A DNA stretch of 64,000 bases, from positions 7,959,309 to 8,023,308 of the forward strand of contig NC_041004.1 of NCBI RefSeq assembly GCF_004193775.1, read 5' to 3'. Positions 34,471-47,064 of this stretch are shown here, piece by piece. Numbering within the stretch: the stretch's first letter is position 1; every line of letters begins with the position of its first letter. Below the pieces are notes generated by a model. It did no database searches, was not told where the DNA came from, and was given only the letters and a program-made list of their open reading frames with translations. The translations under genes were made by a program, and so were the position numbers. This stretch comes from Glycine soja. Taxonomy: Eukaryota; Streptophyta; Magnoliopsida; Fabales; Fabaceae.

Positions 34471-35687
34471 TTGTGCAAGTTACCTGCATTTAGGCATTCT
34501 TTTGAAGTTGGGGGATAGGAGTAGAGAATGGAGAGTGAGGGAAGGGTGTAATGCATTCAAGGTCATTTCAACTCTGTTGTATGAATTAATCTTTTAGATC
34601 CAAGGGGAGAAAAGAAACAAAAGAAAAAATTAGTTATGTATATTTGATTTTTATCATAGTACAAAATGGTTCTTTTTCATTCACGGTATGTGCATCAATC
34701 TGATTTTCATTTTATCCAGGACTTTGAAAGAGCAATGGGACCCTGGTGGGCATTAGTGATTTGCTTTCAAACTGATGTGTGCTGCTCACGTGTAGTATGT
34801 TACTAAGATAGAGAGATCTTGATCTAACATATCTGCAGATGATTAATGCTTCAAACACTATGAACTTGTTCGGATATTTTTTTGATGAGTATAGTTGTAC
34901 AGGAAAAGAAAATAAGAAAACAAAATTAATTGACCTTCTCTACAAGATACCTTCAGGAGGAAAGAGTGTAAAGTAAATCACACGACACACCTAATATGTT
35001 TGTTGTAAAGCGATTATCTTTGAGTTGATGGTACGAGATTTTTAAATAACTAAAAGTTTCCATATTTTATCCTTTATAATTAATACAAAAGACAATCATT
35101 TCAATTTTTAGATTTTGGTTCTTGAAAGTGTAACGTGTTGTCGTGTTAATCCCTAAACCGAAAGAAATGGCGAAAAAGTTTCTGAAACTGAATTCTGCAT
35201 GTCACATTAATTTAAAATTGTTTTCATCCTCTATGTCCTTACTTCGTCCTCATGCATAATAAGGAAATTGTCGATCCCAACACTCTTCTAAGGAATTCGA
35301 GAATGGAGTTACGAACTGTGGTGGATACTGTTCGAGTCTATAATAATATGATGCAGTGGTAGTATCTTGTTCCTTATTCAGTGAAAAATTCAGTACTTAC
35401 ATCTCAAGAACCTGTTGCCAAACAATCAATTCGGATTATAATACATAAAGATTATAATTTTCAAATCAAATTCCATTAGCCATCAATGATGTTTATTGTC
35501 TGTAAAGTGGCAATCTTTACAGACAATAAACAAAAAACAGTAATTAGGGGGAGTGTTTAGTGAGTTTGAAAAGCTTGTTAAGGAGGGTATCAAGAAGAAT
35601 TATATTAATAAACTTTTCAGAAAAATTTAACCAGTTTAGAACTATTTTCTGTTACACAATAATAGTACGTAGTTATTATATCCTAGC
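34471..35687. other. 3' flank of GRXS16, no further gene
   Basis: The 3' untranslated region probably ends within about 250 bases. Beyond it the sequence is AT-rich and without coding signal. A short inverted repeat, TTTATTGTCTGTAAAG at about 35490 with its complement CTTTACAGACAATAAA at about 35515, could form a tight hairpin. Confidence 0.4.
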
Positions 35688-37110
35688 ACCCTCCTCAAGC
35701 CGGAGAGTGTATATATAGATAGCACTCCCAGCTTGGCAACAACTGCTGAAATGGAGAGAAGTCTAGGGGCTTTGTAAAAAGTACTGCATGCTGATTTGAT
35801 GAAGAATTTGAGAATTTAGAATAGATGAAAAGATGAGACTAAAGGTTCTCATGAACTATATGACAATTGAGGGTGGATTGACTATCACAGTAAGGAAAAG
35901 TGAGGGTGATAAGGGGAACCATGAGGTCTTGGAGAAAGTAGGTAAGGCACTAAATTTCACAGGTTGTGGAAGCTAGAGCTCAATATTCGGCCTCAGAGGA
36001 AGATTGCGCTACTATAGTTTGTTTCTTTAGGATTTCCAGGAAATCAAGGAGGAACCTAGAAAAATACAAAATCCTATAATGGAGCAACAAGAAACAGGAC
36101 AGATGGCCCAATCAAAATCAGCCGGGAAGAATACGGGTGTGTTTGGTTTGATGTTAGGTTGAACGGACACACATTCTCATACACATTTTGTGAGAAGTGG
36201 AATTCCTAGTTTTTTATTCAACAGGCCTCCAAGCGGAAAATCAAACACGCACTAAACCATGTGCTGGTGGTGCTGGGTAGCTGCCTCATAGTGATGAATA
36301 GTAGGAGCTTGCATAAACTGACTCAAAGTATGTACGACAAAACTGATGTGAGGCCTTGTGGTGTTGAGGTACTAGAGGCGCCCAATTAATCTTCTGAATG
36401 AAGCAAGATCATGAGAGAACGCATCAGTGACATGTAGTAGTTTATTGAAGAGAGGAAGACAACTTGGCAAATCACTGAAGACTAGGTTGTTTTAAGCCAT
36501 GCAATGATTTGGCACGTAGAAGTGAGGCCCAGAGGCAGCTCCAAACTTCCTCATGTAAATCACCGTGAAGAAAAGAAAGGCATTATCCACATCTAACTAT
36601 TGTAAATGCCAATTCTGAATGGCAGAAAGAGCAAGGAGAAGGCGCACAAGTTATAAGCTTTGCCACAGGGAGAAAGATGTCCAAAAAATGAAAAAATAAA
36701 AAATAAAAAATCAACTCCCTCTTGTTGTGTGTAACCCTTGGCCACAAGCCTAGCTTTGTAACTTTCGATGGCGCCATTAACACAATGTTTGATGTGATAA
36801 ACCCACCTATAACCAATTGAAACTTAGCTTGGGGAAAATCAGTTAGATACGAAGTATGATTTGCTTCAAGAGTATGTAATTCATCCTTCATAGCTTTTAT
36901 TAATACAGTTTCATACTTAACAGCTTATGCATATGTTTTGGGTTCAGAAATTTTTGAAATGGCTAAGGTATATATTTGAGATGACTAGGAGACAAATGAT
37001 GATAGGACAGAACAGTGGATAAAGAATATAAAGCAGTACCTGAAGTAGAAGAAAGGAACCTGCTGAGTTGAGAAGATTGCATGTAGTGAAAAATGAAAAT
37101 CCTTGAGTAG
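35688..37110 (-). pseudogene. Ty1/copia pol relic (reverse transcriptase to RNase H end)
   Basis: Reading the minus strand across frames, conserved copia landmarks appear in order: the pre-RT segment VLSYHHLSPSHLKY (about 37050), KDELHTLEANHT (about 36890), a PVAKL-like segment (about 36670), IGRLL-like (about 36380), the RNase H core SSSEAEY (about 36000) and the typical C-terminus CYLYIHSPA near 35710. The element has an internal deletion between the RT start and the tether, many frameshifts and stops, and no intact 5' part. LTR-like sequence starting TGCTAGGATATAATAAC follows at about 35681 downwards. It is a dead fragment. Confidence 0.7.
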
Positions 37111-37927
37111 ATGGACTCACGGGTGCCCACGAACTCCCATTTTTGCCAAGGCATTATTTTCTGTAGGCTAAAATTAATAACAAATTAAACCCTTTTTGCT
37201 GATGGAAACTTGAGAGTATATATTGTCAACAATTATATTTCTTTTCATTTTTCCTGGGCTAACATTTTTCTTAGCTTTAAGTTTTACTGTCTTTAAATTT
37301 ATAAGAGATAGTGAATGCCAGTGTCGTCCAGGGGCTTCTTTAATGCTTTCTAAAAAGGGAATCAAGTTAAGCATATGAAAGTATCATGACAGCTCTCGTC
37401 CTTGTTAATCTTGTATATACACTAGTATTCAATCTGTGCATTGAGAAATATAACTTTGACATCTTAAAATAATACCATTGCATATTTGTAAGTTCAATAA
37501 AAAGAAAATCTTCGTTCAAACACGGTTAAGAGCCAGGTTGATTGTGGCTTGCTTCCCCTACATTGACGGAGACATGGAAATAAATTCTTTTTAGTCGACC
37601 GTTCAAGAGATTAGGATATTGATATCATATACGCTTGTTTTTCTCTTTTGGTGCACAGTGAAAACATCATATACGTCTTATAATTTCTATAGCACAATGC
37701 CCCCACAACAAAGAATAGATGTAAATGTGAAAAAATATCTGGATTCAAGAACGCTAATTTTTTTCTCATTCTGTTGCCATCAACACGAGCATTTGTATAA
37801 TTATTAAATTAAATGCTTCTCATTTCTCAAAATACAAAACATTAACCAATACACAGTCACAGTCACATGCCATACATTGAAGTTGCCTAATGGAGTCTAC
37901 AAAAGGAGCATGTAATGTGTTTCACTT
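37111..37927. other. gene-free stretch, includes ACX4 3' flank
   Basis: The last 100-200 bases before 37928 are probably the ACX4 3' untranslated region. Nothing else is recognised. Confidence 0.4.
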
Positions 37928-40900
37928 TTACAATCGACTTCTTTGAGCAACTGGCTTAAAGCTGGCAAAACCAGTAACTTCTCTACCTGTAACCAAGGTG
38001 TTAATGTCATACGTGCCTTCGTAGGTATAGATGGGTTCTAAATCACAGAATGCCTGCAACAGAAGAAAAGAAAAACAAAATTAATGTTATAAAATATGTT
38101 GGGCTAAATTAGGTTATAAATTATATATAACTGCCATGACTACAGAATAAAACAAAGATCATTAGAGCATTGTACTTAGCCCTCAATGCTAGACAATCCA
38201 TACTCATCAACATACCACCAAATTACCCAGTTTTAATCTTTGATCAAATTTGAGGTTCCACAGAAGAAATCTTGAATTAAGAATTAAACATACCTTCGCC
38301 ACAAGGAAATCGGCCAAAATTCCATTGCCACCTAGCAACTCTCGCCCCAAAGCAGCTGTTTCTCGTGCTCTCAAAGTGATCCATGACTGAAAGGTGATGA
38401 CAAAATTCATTAGCATACATCTACCATAATGAATAGTTACAAGTAGTATTACTTGAATTTGGTTTTAAGAAAGAAAGCCGGGGTTACAACTATGACATAA
38501 GTTAGAAACTACCTTTCCCAAGCTAGCTTGACCTGGAGTCATTTTACCACTCTCATACAATTTGCAGAGGCGCCAACCAACAAGTATCATAGCTTGAATA
38601 TTACCAAGCATCTGAACAAGTTTCTGCTGGCTGATTTGGAAAGCTGCTAATGGTGCTCCAAATTGTTTCCTCTCCATTAGGTACCTATTGATCAATACAG
38701 GTTCAGAAATATTTGCAGTGAAAATGTAAGTATGATAACATTCTAATTAAGCAATACCTGTGACACATATCGTAGATGCCCATCGATATACCAATGGGTT
38801 GCCAAGCAACCATTACGCGTGAAACAGCAAGTACCTGTTTTAAGAGTGTTAAACAAATAAGCAATGGTAATGATGTAAATCAAGACATGTGCATGACAGA
38901 TGACAAACACATATTAAAAAATTAACTGATGCAATCAAGATTGACGCAAGGATAGTAATTGCATCTAGGTTCTTAACCAGATTTGTCCTATCTCTGCATC
39001 AAACAGAACAATGAGGACGGAAGACACAGATTGGTGGAATTTAAAGTTTCCTTGAATAAAACAAAACAGTTGTTAAAATGAGAACTGAGGACACACCAAC
39101 CCAAGATTGATATATCACATATCTACTGCTTCATCAGGTAATAGAATTTTTATCAACAACGACCAACTGAAAGCAATTTTGTTGATTTCATATTGATTTA
39201 TTGAAAGAACAATAAAGAAACACCACACATGGCCCTACCTTGTTTGTGTCCTGAAAAGAGTTTACTCCTGCAATTCTGTCCTCGTCAGGGACAAAAACTT
39301 TCCTCATAACAATGTCTCCATTTTGTACAATCCTGAGTCCAATTTTATTCTCTATTTTTGTGACTGTTAAACCAGGAGCATCCTTTTTAATAATAAATCT
39401 GAAATAGCAAGTACAAGGAAAATATGTAAATAGAATATTACTTATGAAGCAGGACACAATAGGATCACAGTAAATAGAAGCTTGGAGAGGAGAGAGAGAG
39501 AGAGTATGCGTGTGTATCTTAACATGTTATTATCATTACTACCTAGTACCTTAAACTTTCATTTTGACCAAAAGGCATTCTTTACTGTCTATTGTGTAAC
39601 CATAAATAGAAAGAATTCACTCTTCATTGATCATTGTGTATTGTGTGAATTCTATATGCCATAGAAGGCACACATGTGGTCAGACTAAAATTTCACCACA
39701 TCAAAATATATGTCAGTTATTGTATTCATTTCCCCCACTTTTTTCTTTTCCCTTTTGGGAAGCGGTGCAATGGTATAAAAAAAGTCCATAAAATTTCAAT
39801 AAATAACTTGATTGCTTTGGCATTTAGATGAGCCAGTATATTACAACTAAGCTAACATTTTATATACAAGCATGCAAAGACTAAATAACAAAAGGACTCA
39901 TCCCATACCCATTTATCTGATTAGCTGATGCATTCCTAGCAAAGACAACCAAAACATCAGCAAATGTACTGTTTCCTATCCACCGCTTTTGACCCTCCAG
40001 GATCCAACCTCCCTCCACCTGATCATTTCAAATCAAAGCAAGACCATAATATCAGCACTACTGAACTTTGGAACAATTGAGCACATAAAAATATGACTGA
40101 TTAACAAAACAAACAAGGTAAAAAGAATCAAAGCAAATAGTAGTTAAGGTCCACATAAGTAAAGCACCTTTGTGGCAGTGGTCTTCAAAGCACTAGCATC
40201 ACTTCCATAGTCAGGTTCGGTCAAAGCCTGATGTTAAGAAAATAATCCATTTCAGAAGTGGTTCTTCAGCAAAAACATAAAATAACACAATGCCTAGAAA
40301 ATCAACTAACCCAACATGCTACAGTTTGCAATTGTGCCAAAGAAGGCAGATACTTTTGCTTCTGAGCTTCTGATCCACATAATGCTAAACTTGACAGTCA
40401 AAGTTATAAAATATCAGGAACTATTAACATCATATCATCTAATACAAATGGAACAAAATTTAGGGAATTATTTACAAGAAATGAAACAAGGTTATTACCA
40501 ATAGTGAGCATTGCCAAGGATGAATGGACCAAAATAAAAGTTGAACAACTTGCATCAACTCTTGCAACTTCTGCCACAGCTATAGCACTTCCAGTGATAG
40601 AAAGACCAGGACAACCATAATCCTGAGAATCAGAGCTAGCTAAGAACTCCATAGACCATAAAATATCTAAACAACAGAGGAAAATATCCATAGAGAGAAC
40701 CTTGATTGTGCCACCAGCAATGCGCAACGCACCAAGCTTTGGAATAACATGAAATGGAAACTTGGCCTTCTCCCAGTACTGAGAAGAAAAAAAAATTGCA
40801 TGATGATGGGATTGAAAGAAAGAAAAAAGATAACATTATGGGAGAATAATTTCACATCGTAATTGTTTCCATCCAAGTAGTAACAGCATCACAAATACAT

Positions 40901-42191
40901 GCCTCGGTCATTATTGGAGCAATTTCTTTTTCCATACACTCTCTTACTTTCTTCCTAATGGCTTGCTCCTCTGTTGTCAATAAGTTGTCCAATTGAAAAT
41001 AATCTGAAGCTGTACTTTTCAAACATCAAGACATAAAAATGAAAGTGAATTCCTGAAGCATATCTTGTTTAACTCAAAATATTAAACAAATATATATATC
41101 TGCTTGCCAAGTAATGCACATGTTACTTGTAGCATGTCCTAAATAATCAAAGAAATTTCTTACCACAAGGAGGAAACGTTGATGCTGGTGTTGCTTGTGG
41201 AAATGCAGCAGAAACATCTAGTGGTGGAGAATAAAAATACGAAGGCATTGCATTTTGGACAGAACCATCTGCACAAACCAAAGCATTCATTAAAATGCAC
41301 AGTACAACAGCTTAATAAAATTATTACATTTAGTAATAAGTGCTAGAAAAATTCAACCAATAATAGCACATATTAATTACCACATGTGATGATTGAATTC
41401 ACAATATCAATTGCGTATTAGAAGACAAGAATAAACAAATTACTGGAGCAAATAATAACAAAATAGTAACATGTTTGACTGACTCTTTCAGTTCCAGGTA
41501 AAACAAGAACTGTGCACCCAGTGATCAAACATTGCACCAAGGACAGATCCTTGAATAAACCCATTACTAATTAAATGTTAGCACTATTAATACAGTAGAG
41601 ATCGTAACATCAAATAAATAAGAATTAATATTGTGTCAGTCAACCAAGCTAAGAATACTGATCAATATCTTCTAAACAACACTGATCGCTTCTAAACAAC
41701 TCAAATAAATAAATAAAAACTCAAGTACTTGCAGCAAAGAACGTAATGCTTCACTAAATCACAACGACACTTCAATTTTCTCATATATTAATAGTATAGT
41801 TCAAGCAGTAAACAAAGCAATATGAAAAATACAGAAGAAGAAAAAACTAGCAATAGCTAATCCTTCTCGAATCAAAGAGGGCTTGATTATGCTCTTAGAT
41901 TTCCGTTTCAAGTAGGAAATAGTGTATTCGTATATCATGGTAACAATAAAGGAACAAAATTGTACCACAACAACAAGTCAACAACAATAATACTCAATTA
42001 ATCTCCTGAAGTGGATTCCTAGTGTATTCTTAACAACTGGATTCAAAAATCAAACTAGAAAATCAATCTCCGTGAAGTTTGAATTGAACGCAATGATTGA
42101 ATGAAACGAACGAAATCAAAGAGTGACAGCAAATATAATTGGGAAGGTGAAGAAAGAACGGACCTGGATTCTTGGAAGAGTTGATCGCCAT
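37928..42191 (-). CDS. ACX4: acyl-CoA oxidase 4, peroxisomal (short-chain)
   Basis: Thirteen minus-strand exons join in phase: 42191-42164, 41268-41164, 41009-40903, 40778-40701, 40622-40499, 40384-40311, 40227-40168, 40018-39909, 39398-39239, 38834-38758, 38684-38513, 38386-38294 and 38053-37928, giving 437 aa. The enzyme oxidises short-chain acyl-CoA to the 2-trans-enoyl form with FAD and makes H2O2, the first step of peroxisomal beta-oxidation. The acyl-CoA dehydrogenase-like fold is seen from [13 protein letters not shown] (flavin/substrate loop) to [10 protein letters not shown] and [22 protein letters not shown] places the catalytic Glu at residue 408. The C-terminal SRL is a type 1 peroxisome signal. 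All introns are GT-AG except intron 3, whose donor is GAG|GCATGT (GC-AG). Length and exon pattern match plant ACX4. Confidence 0.95.
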
Positions 42192-42341
42192 GGTTGGAGA
42201 GAGGGATCGAAGAAAGGGAGTGTGTGTAAATTAGGGTTCAGAGAGAAAGAGCGCTGCGAAGGTAAACGTGAAAGCCAAGTGGTAGATGGAGAAAAAACTG
42301 GGCAGTATGGTATGGTAGGAAGGAAGGAGGGTATTTTAATA

Positions 42342-42516
42342 AAAAGCACGACGGAAAGGCACGCAAAATAAGGTGATAACTACAAGTTTGTAGATAGTCG
42401 TAAAATAAAAAAGATTACTAGTTTCCACATCAGCAAAATAATATGATGTTGATGATTATTAATTAATACCTTCATTATCAAACTGATACGGTTGCGTGCC
42501 TTTCCGTCGTGCTTTT
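42342..42516. repeat. perfect 25-bp inverted repeat upstream of ACX4
   Basis: AAAAGCACGACGGAAAGGCACGCAA is split here into AAAAGCACGACGG and AAAGGCACGCAA at 42342-42366, and its exact reverse complement is at 42492-42516. The spacer is 125 bases. The arms are GC-richer than the surrounding AT-rich DNA. It lies 150-325 bases upstream of the ACX4 start codon. No matching transposon family is recognised. Confidence 0.9.
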
Positions 42517-44385
42517 AATAGTGTATTGTCTGGTTGCGTTATGAAGAACGATATTTAGGAGCCGATTCAGCCTACAAAATTAAGGGGCCAAAATATAATT
42601 CAGATTATTTTGTAATTAAAAAAATTAACTATTTTTTTTTATAAATTTTTTATACAAGTTAATATTTTTTTTCAAAATTTATATAATTATGTTTAGTTTC
42701 ATAAATTTAAAATTATATTATACATTTAACGACAAAATTAGATTGGAAAGAAAAACAATGACATTAGAGAAAAAATCATTATTCGTGAATTAAAGTTATC
42801 AATTTTTTATCTAATGTAAGTTTATCTCAGACAAAGTAATATGAATCCAAAAAAAAAAAACTTAGAACATCAAGATTCTTTGACATTTTTTTGACTTTGT
42901 AGATTCATATAAGAAAGATTAATTATAAATAACATTTTTTTTTAATTTTTTTCAAATCAATTATAACCAAATCCATATAAAAGAAAGGATAATAAAGTCA
43001 TTTGGTTACAAAGGTAAATATTTATAATCTTTGAAATAATAATAACATATTATAAAAGGAAAAACATTAAATAAATAAATAAATAAATAATATCGAATAT
43101 TTTTTTAAAGAAGGAAAAATATTATTATTTCAACGATGAAAACTATAAAAGAAAATTAGTATTTATAAAAAAATAGTATATATGTCTAAAAAGAAGAAAA
43201 ATCATTATTTTGTAATGAATATTATAAAAAGAAAGTAAAATATTTTGTCAAGATATAAAATAAAATAGATAATTAATACTTAAATACCACTATTCTTATA
43301 ATCAAAGTTTTCAAATAAAAATAATTAATTATTAAAATATTATATTACATATGTATTATAAAAATTAGAATTAACCCCTCTCCTCCCATACACGTACGTA
43401 TGCCCCTGACTATATATTCAGAAAGAAAAACTCATGCACGCTGTGCCAGAATGAATAATTCTAACCCAATGAATTAAAGAATGATTTATTGAATTAACCA
43501 CAGTCAGTGAGGGAGATTAATTTATAACACAATAGATTGGAATACTTTCGATTTTTGACTCAAAACCAAAAAACACTATATATAATTAATTCACATAAAA
43601 TATAAAAAAAATAATGGGCTAGATGTTATAAGTTGAAAGTGTTTATTGGCTCATTAATAACTAATTTTTGTCTAAAAAATTTTATCTAAAAATTTGACTG
43701 ACTATTTTTCAATAAAGTCTCTTTTCTTTAATCATATTTATATTCACTAAGACTTAAATTAAAATTATATTACAAGAATTTGAACTCAATTCTACTTGCA
43801 CCAATGTATAATTGATATAACTACATCAATTAAAGAAACTTGATTGTAATAATAAATTTATTAATAAATTACATTTTTTTTAAATTATTAAAATTGATTA
43901 TCTCACTTTTCTATTTAATTCATTAATTTGAAAAGACAAAATAGTTATTATACAATTTATCTTATTAATTTTTTATTAGTTTTCCAGAATCTTCACACGA
44001 GGAAAAAAGGTTCTTGTTAATTTATAATACTTATTATTTATTATTTATAAATTAAAAAAATTATACGATGATTAAGAGTATCCTAATAAAAATAAAATAA
44101 TATAATTGATCATTTGGAGAAAATTCAGTAAAAAAAATCATTGGGAGAAATTCTATGCAAAAGAATTAACAAAATTCTGGAAAAAAAAAAATCTTATATA
44201 GAGTAACCAAGATATCCGAATCAGTGCAGCAGCGGGCTGATAAGCATATAGCAAAGGCAATCATTTGGACAAAAATTAGTACAGATCTTTGGGACATTGA
44301 CATAAAAGGAAAATAGAAATTAAAAAGAATAAATATAATAGAGAATTATTCTCTGTTTTATTATATATATATATATATATATATA

Positions 44386-44430
<45 letters not shown>

Positions 44431-45293
44431 TTTTACTAAATAAGTTTTGAGAGTCGCACACAATTTGGTGGGCCATAATTTCCATCAATTCACGACCTTT
44501 CTTCTGATTATTGAGTCAATAAGATAAAGATGAACATATAAAATATATGTATAGATGTATCAAGCTGAGTAATTTCTTTTGTCGTTTTGGTGCTCAATTT
44601 AATATAAACATTTAGTTTAGCAAAGCAAATAAAATATTAATAGGATAGAATTTACTAATTCAGCGAGTTAACAGTGAAAATATTTTAGTTTTTCAATATT
44701 AATGAAAAAAATATTTATAAGCGATGTCTGATTAATTTTTTATAATTTAAAAATATTTAAAATTTAAAATGAAAAAATTAATAGGTTCTGGTAGTTTTAT
44801 CTTCCAAGTATCTTTAAAATAAAAGTTGTATTTCTTTATCTCACATTAATTATTTTCGGATAAGAGGAAGGCTTATTTTTCAATTTTTTTTACTAAAAAA
44901 CAATTGAAATCCCCAAAATTACTATGTCCCAAACATATTCTTAGTGTGCACTTCATTTTTTAAATTTATTTCATTTAGCTTTTTTTTAAAAATTACTTTT
45001 TCTATTTTCTTTCATAAAAAATAAGTTTCTTAATTTTTTAAGAGTTTTTTCTCTAGGTATATTGGATGCAACTTCTCCTTTTAAATCAAAATAATCCAAT
45101 GATCTTAAATTGTATTTTGTATGTATGTATTGAGAGAGGTGAACTTTTAAGTTTGGAAAAAATTGAATTGAAATATATATAAATATAAATAAAAGATCTC
45201 AAAAACCTTAAACATTTTCCTTTGTAGTAATCATCTATTTAATTTGTTCATGTTTGTAAATAGAGGAATAATATTTATGAAATTTATCTGTGA
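42517..45293. other. AT-rich gene-free spacer
   Basis: Very AT-rich, with an interrupted (TA)n tract at 44361-44428. No coding or RNA gene signal is seen. Confidence 0.5.
44361..44428. repeat. (TA)n microsatellite
   Basis: A dinucleotide AT run interrupted once by a C at about 44387. Confidence 0.95.
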
Positions 45294-46902
45294 TCTATCT
45301 ATTACTTATAATAAAAGAAGGTTTGACCCACACACATGCCACTCTCTTATTGAATTTTTTCCCCTCTAAAGTTCCTTCTTTTTTTTGGTATAGAAATCTT
45401 CTTTCTCTTTAGCTTTCCTCTCTTTTATTTTTTATTTTTTTTCCTTTTTCAGTTTCTTTTTTTCTTTTCTATAATCTATATAAGAAATCTATCTATCTAT
45501 TACTCTTAATAGAAGATTTTGATTGGACAAATGTCTTTTTCTGTATTTTGGAAAAGTTAAAACAGTTAATTATGTTTTCTTAAAGTATATTTAACCTTTT
45601 TATGAGACTTGGCATTTTTTTTATTGTAATAGATTGAATTTATGTTATGAATCATTGCATTTTTATAGCTTATTCAATTTAATGACATCTAAAATTAATT
45701 TTAAATTTAAAATTAGACAAAAAGTATCTGCAAATATATTAATATAAAGCATTAGCCATTTATAGTTGATGGGGACATGACAAATATACTTGATCCCGAA
45801 TCGAAAAGAGATATGTACAAGTTAGAGTTTGAACTTATGTTTTAAAAAGACAAATTATTTGAATTTATGCTTTGAAATTATGCAATTAACATATTTTAAA
45901 GAATTTATTCTCATGTAGTTTTTTTTCTAGAGAAATTCTCATGGAGTTGTTGAGCATTAAGTATTTTTCTTTCTTTCGCTAAACAAAATATATAATATAT
46001 TGTTTTTCTTCATTTTATTAGTTTTTTAATATTCATGGATACTCATGAGTATTTAATGTTTACAAAAATTTGCGGATATTCATGAACTCACAAGGTAGAC
46101 ATAGAGGAATATTTTAACTCGCGGCATAGGTAGTAGTTCGACACTACCCATGCCTTGATCATGTTTGTTACCATTCCCAGGGGGATGGGGGTGGGGACCA
46201 GGAACATAATATACATCCCCACCTTATTCCATTATCATACTTATTCGTAATCATTACTTTTATATATATATATATATGTTAAATAGTTAAAGATTTTGAT
46301 GAGATTAAAATATCTTTTAATCTTTTAATTATTTTATGTTTTGGTTTTAATTTTATTAAGTGGGAATAAGAATGAGAAATGACATATTCATTCTTGTTTT
46401 GATCCATTGTTATGTCTATTCATAATCATCACTTATACATTTTTTGGTTTTAACTAATTACAAATTTGAGTAAGATTAAAATACATTTAGTCTCTTATTT
46501 ATTTTATTTTCTAAATTAAAAAAAATACTTTAATATACTCACATGTCTTTTATTGGATGAATTTATCATATAATATTATATACAAAATAATTTGTCTTCT
46601 CTGTCTTCTTATTGTTGCTTGTATACAAATTTGAATGCCATCCATGACTAATCCTATCTTACATGATATCATATTTTTCATTATAAAAATTCACATCATA
46701 TTTGCTCCTACCTAAAAGTTTTCATTTTATTATGTTCTTATTGATCACAATTAAATATAATTTATACTCGTCACATAAAACAATGATTCCTTTAACAACA
46801 ACCACCTTATAATAAATTGAATGTATATTACATTATTCAGTTGTCTATAAAACGTGCAAAAGTAGCCGAGTCACCGGTATGAAGGCACGGGTATTATGCT
46901 AG
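45294..46902 (+). mobile_element. Helitron-like element, non-autonomous
   Basis: The 5' end ATCTATCTATTACTTATAAT (TC after A at 45294) fits plant Helitron starts. The 3' end is GGCACGGGTATTATGCTAG followed by T, preceded by an ACCGGT...ACGGGT hairpin with one mismatch (46874-46891). Helitrons insert between A and T and end CTRR after such a hairpin. A second Helitron-like 5' end (ATCTATCTATTACTCTTAAT) lies at 45492, so either boundary may be true. No helicase is present. Confidence 0.5.
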
Positions 46903-47064
46903 TAATTAGAAAAAGAAAGGGGATTCAATAGTGAGAACCGGAGAAAAATGCTTGCTCACCTAACAGTGTACAAAACAAATTACACAAACACTAACTAAAA
47001 ATTTAATTCTTTAACATCCATTTTGCAGGCTTCAATTTGTGTGATGTATCTTCTCAGGGTCTAA

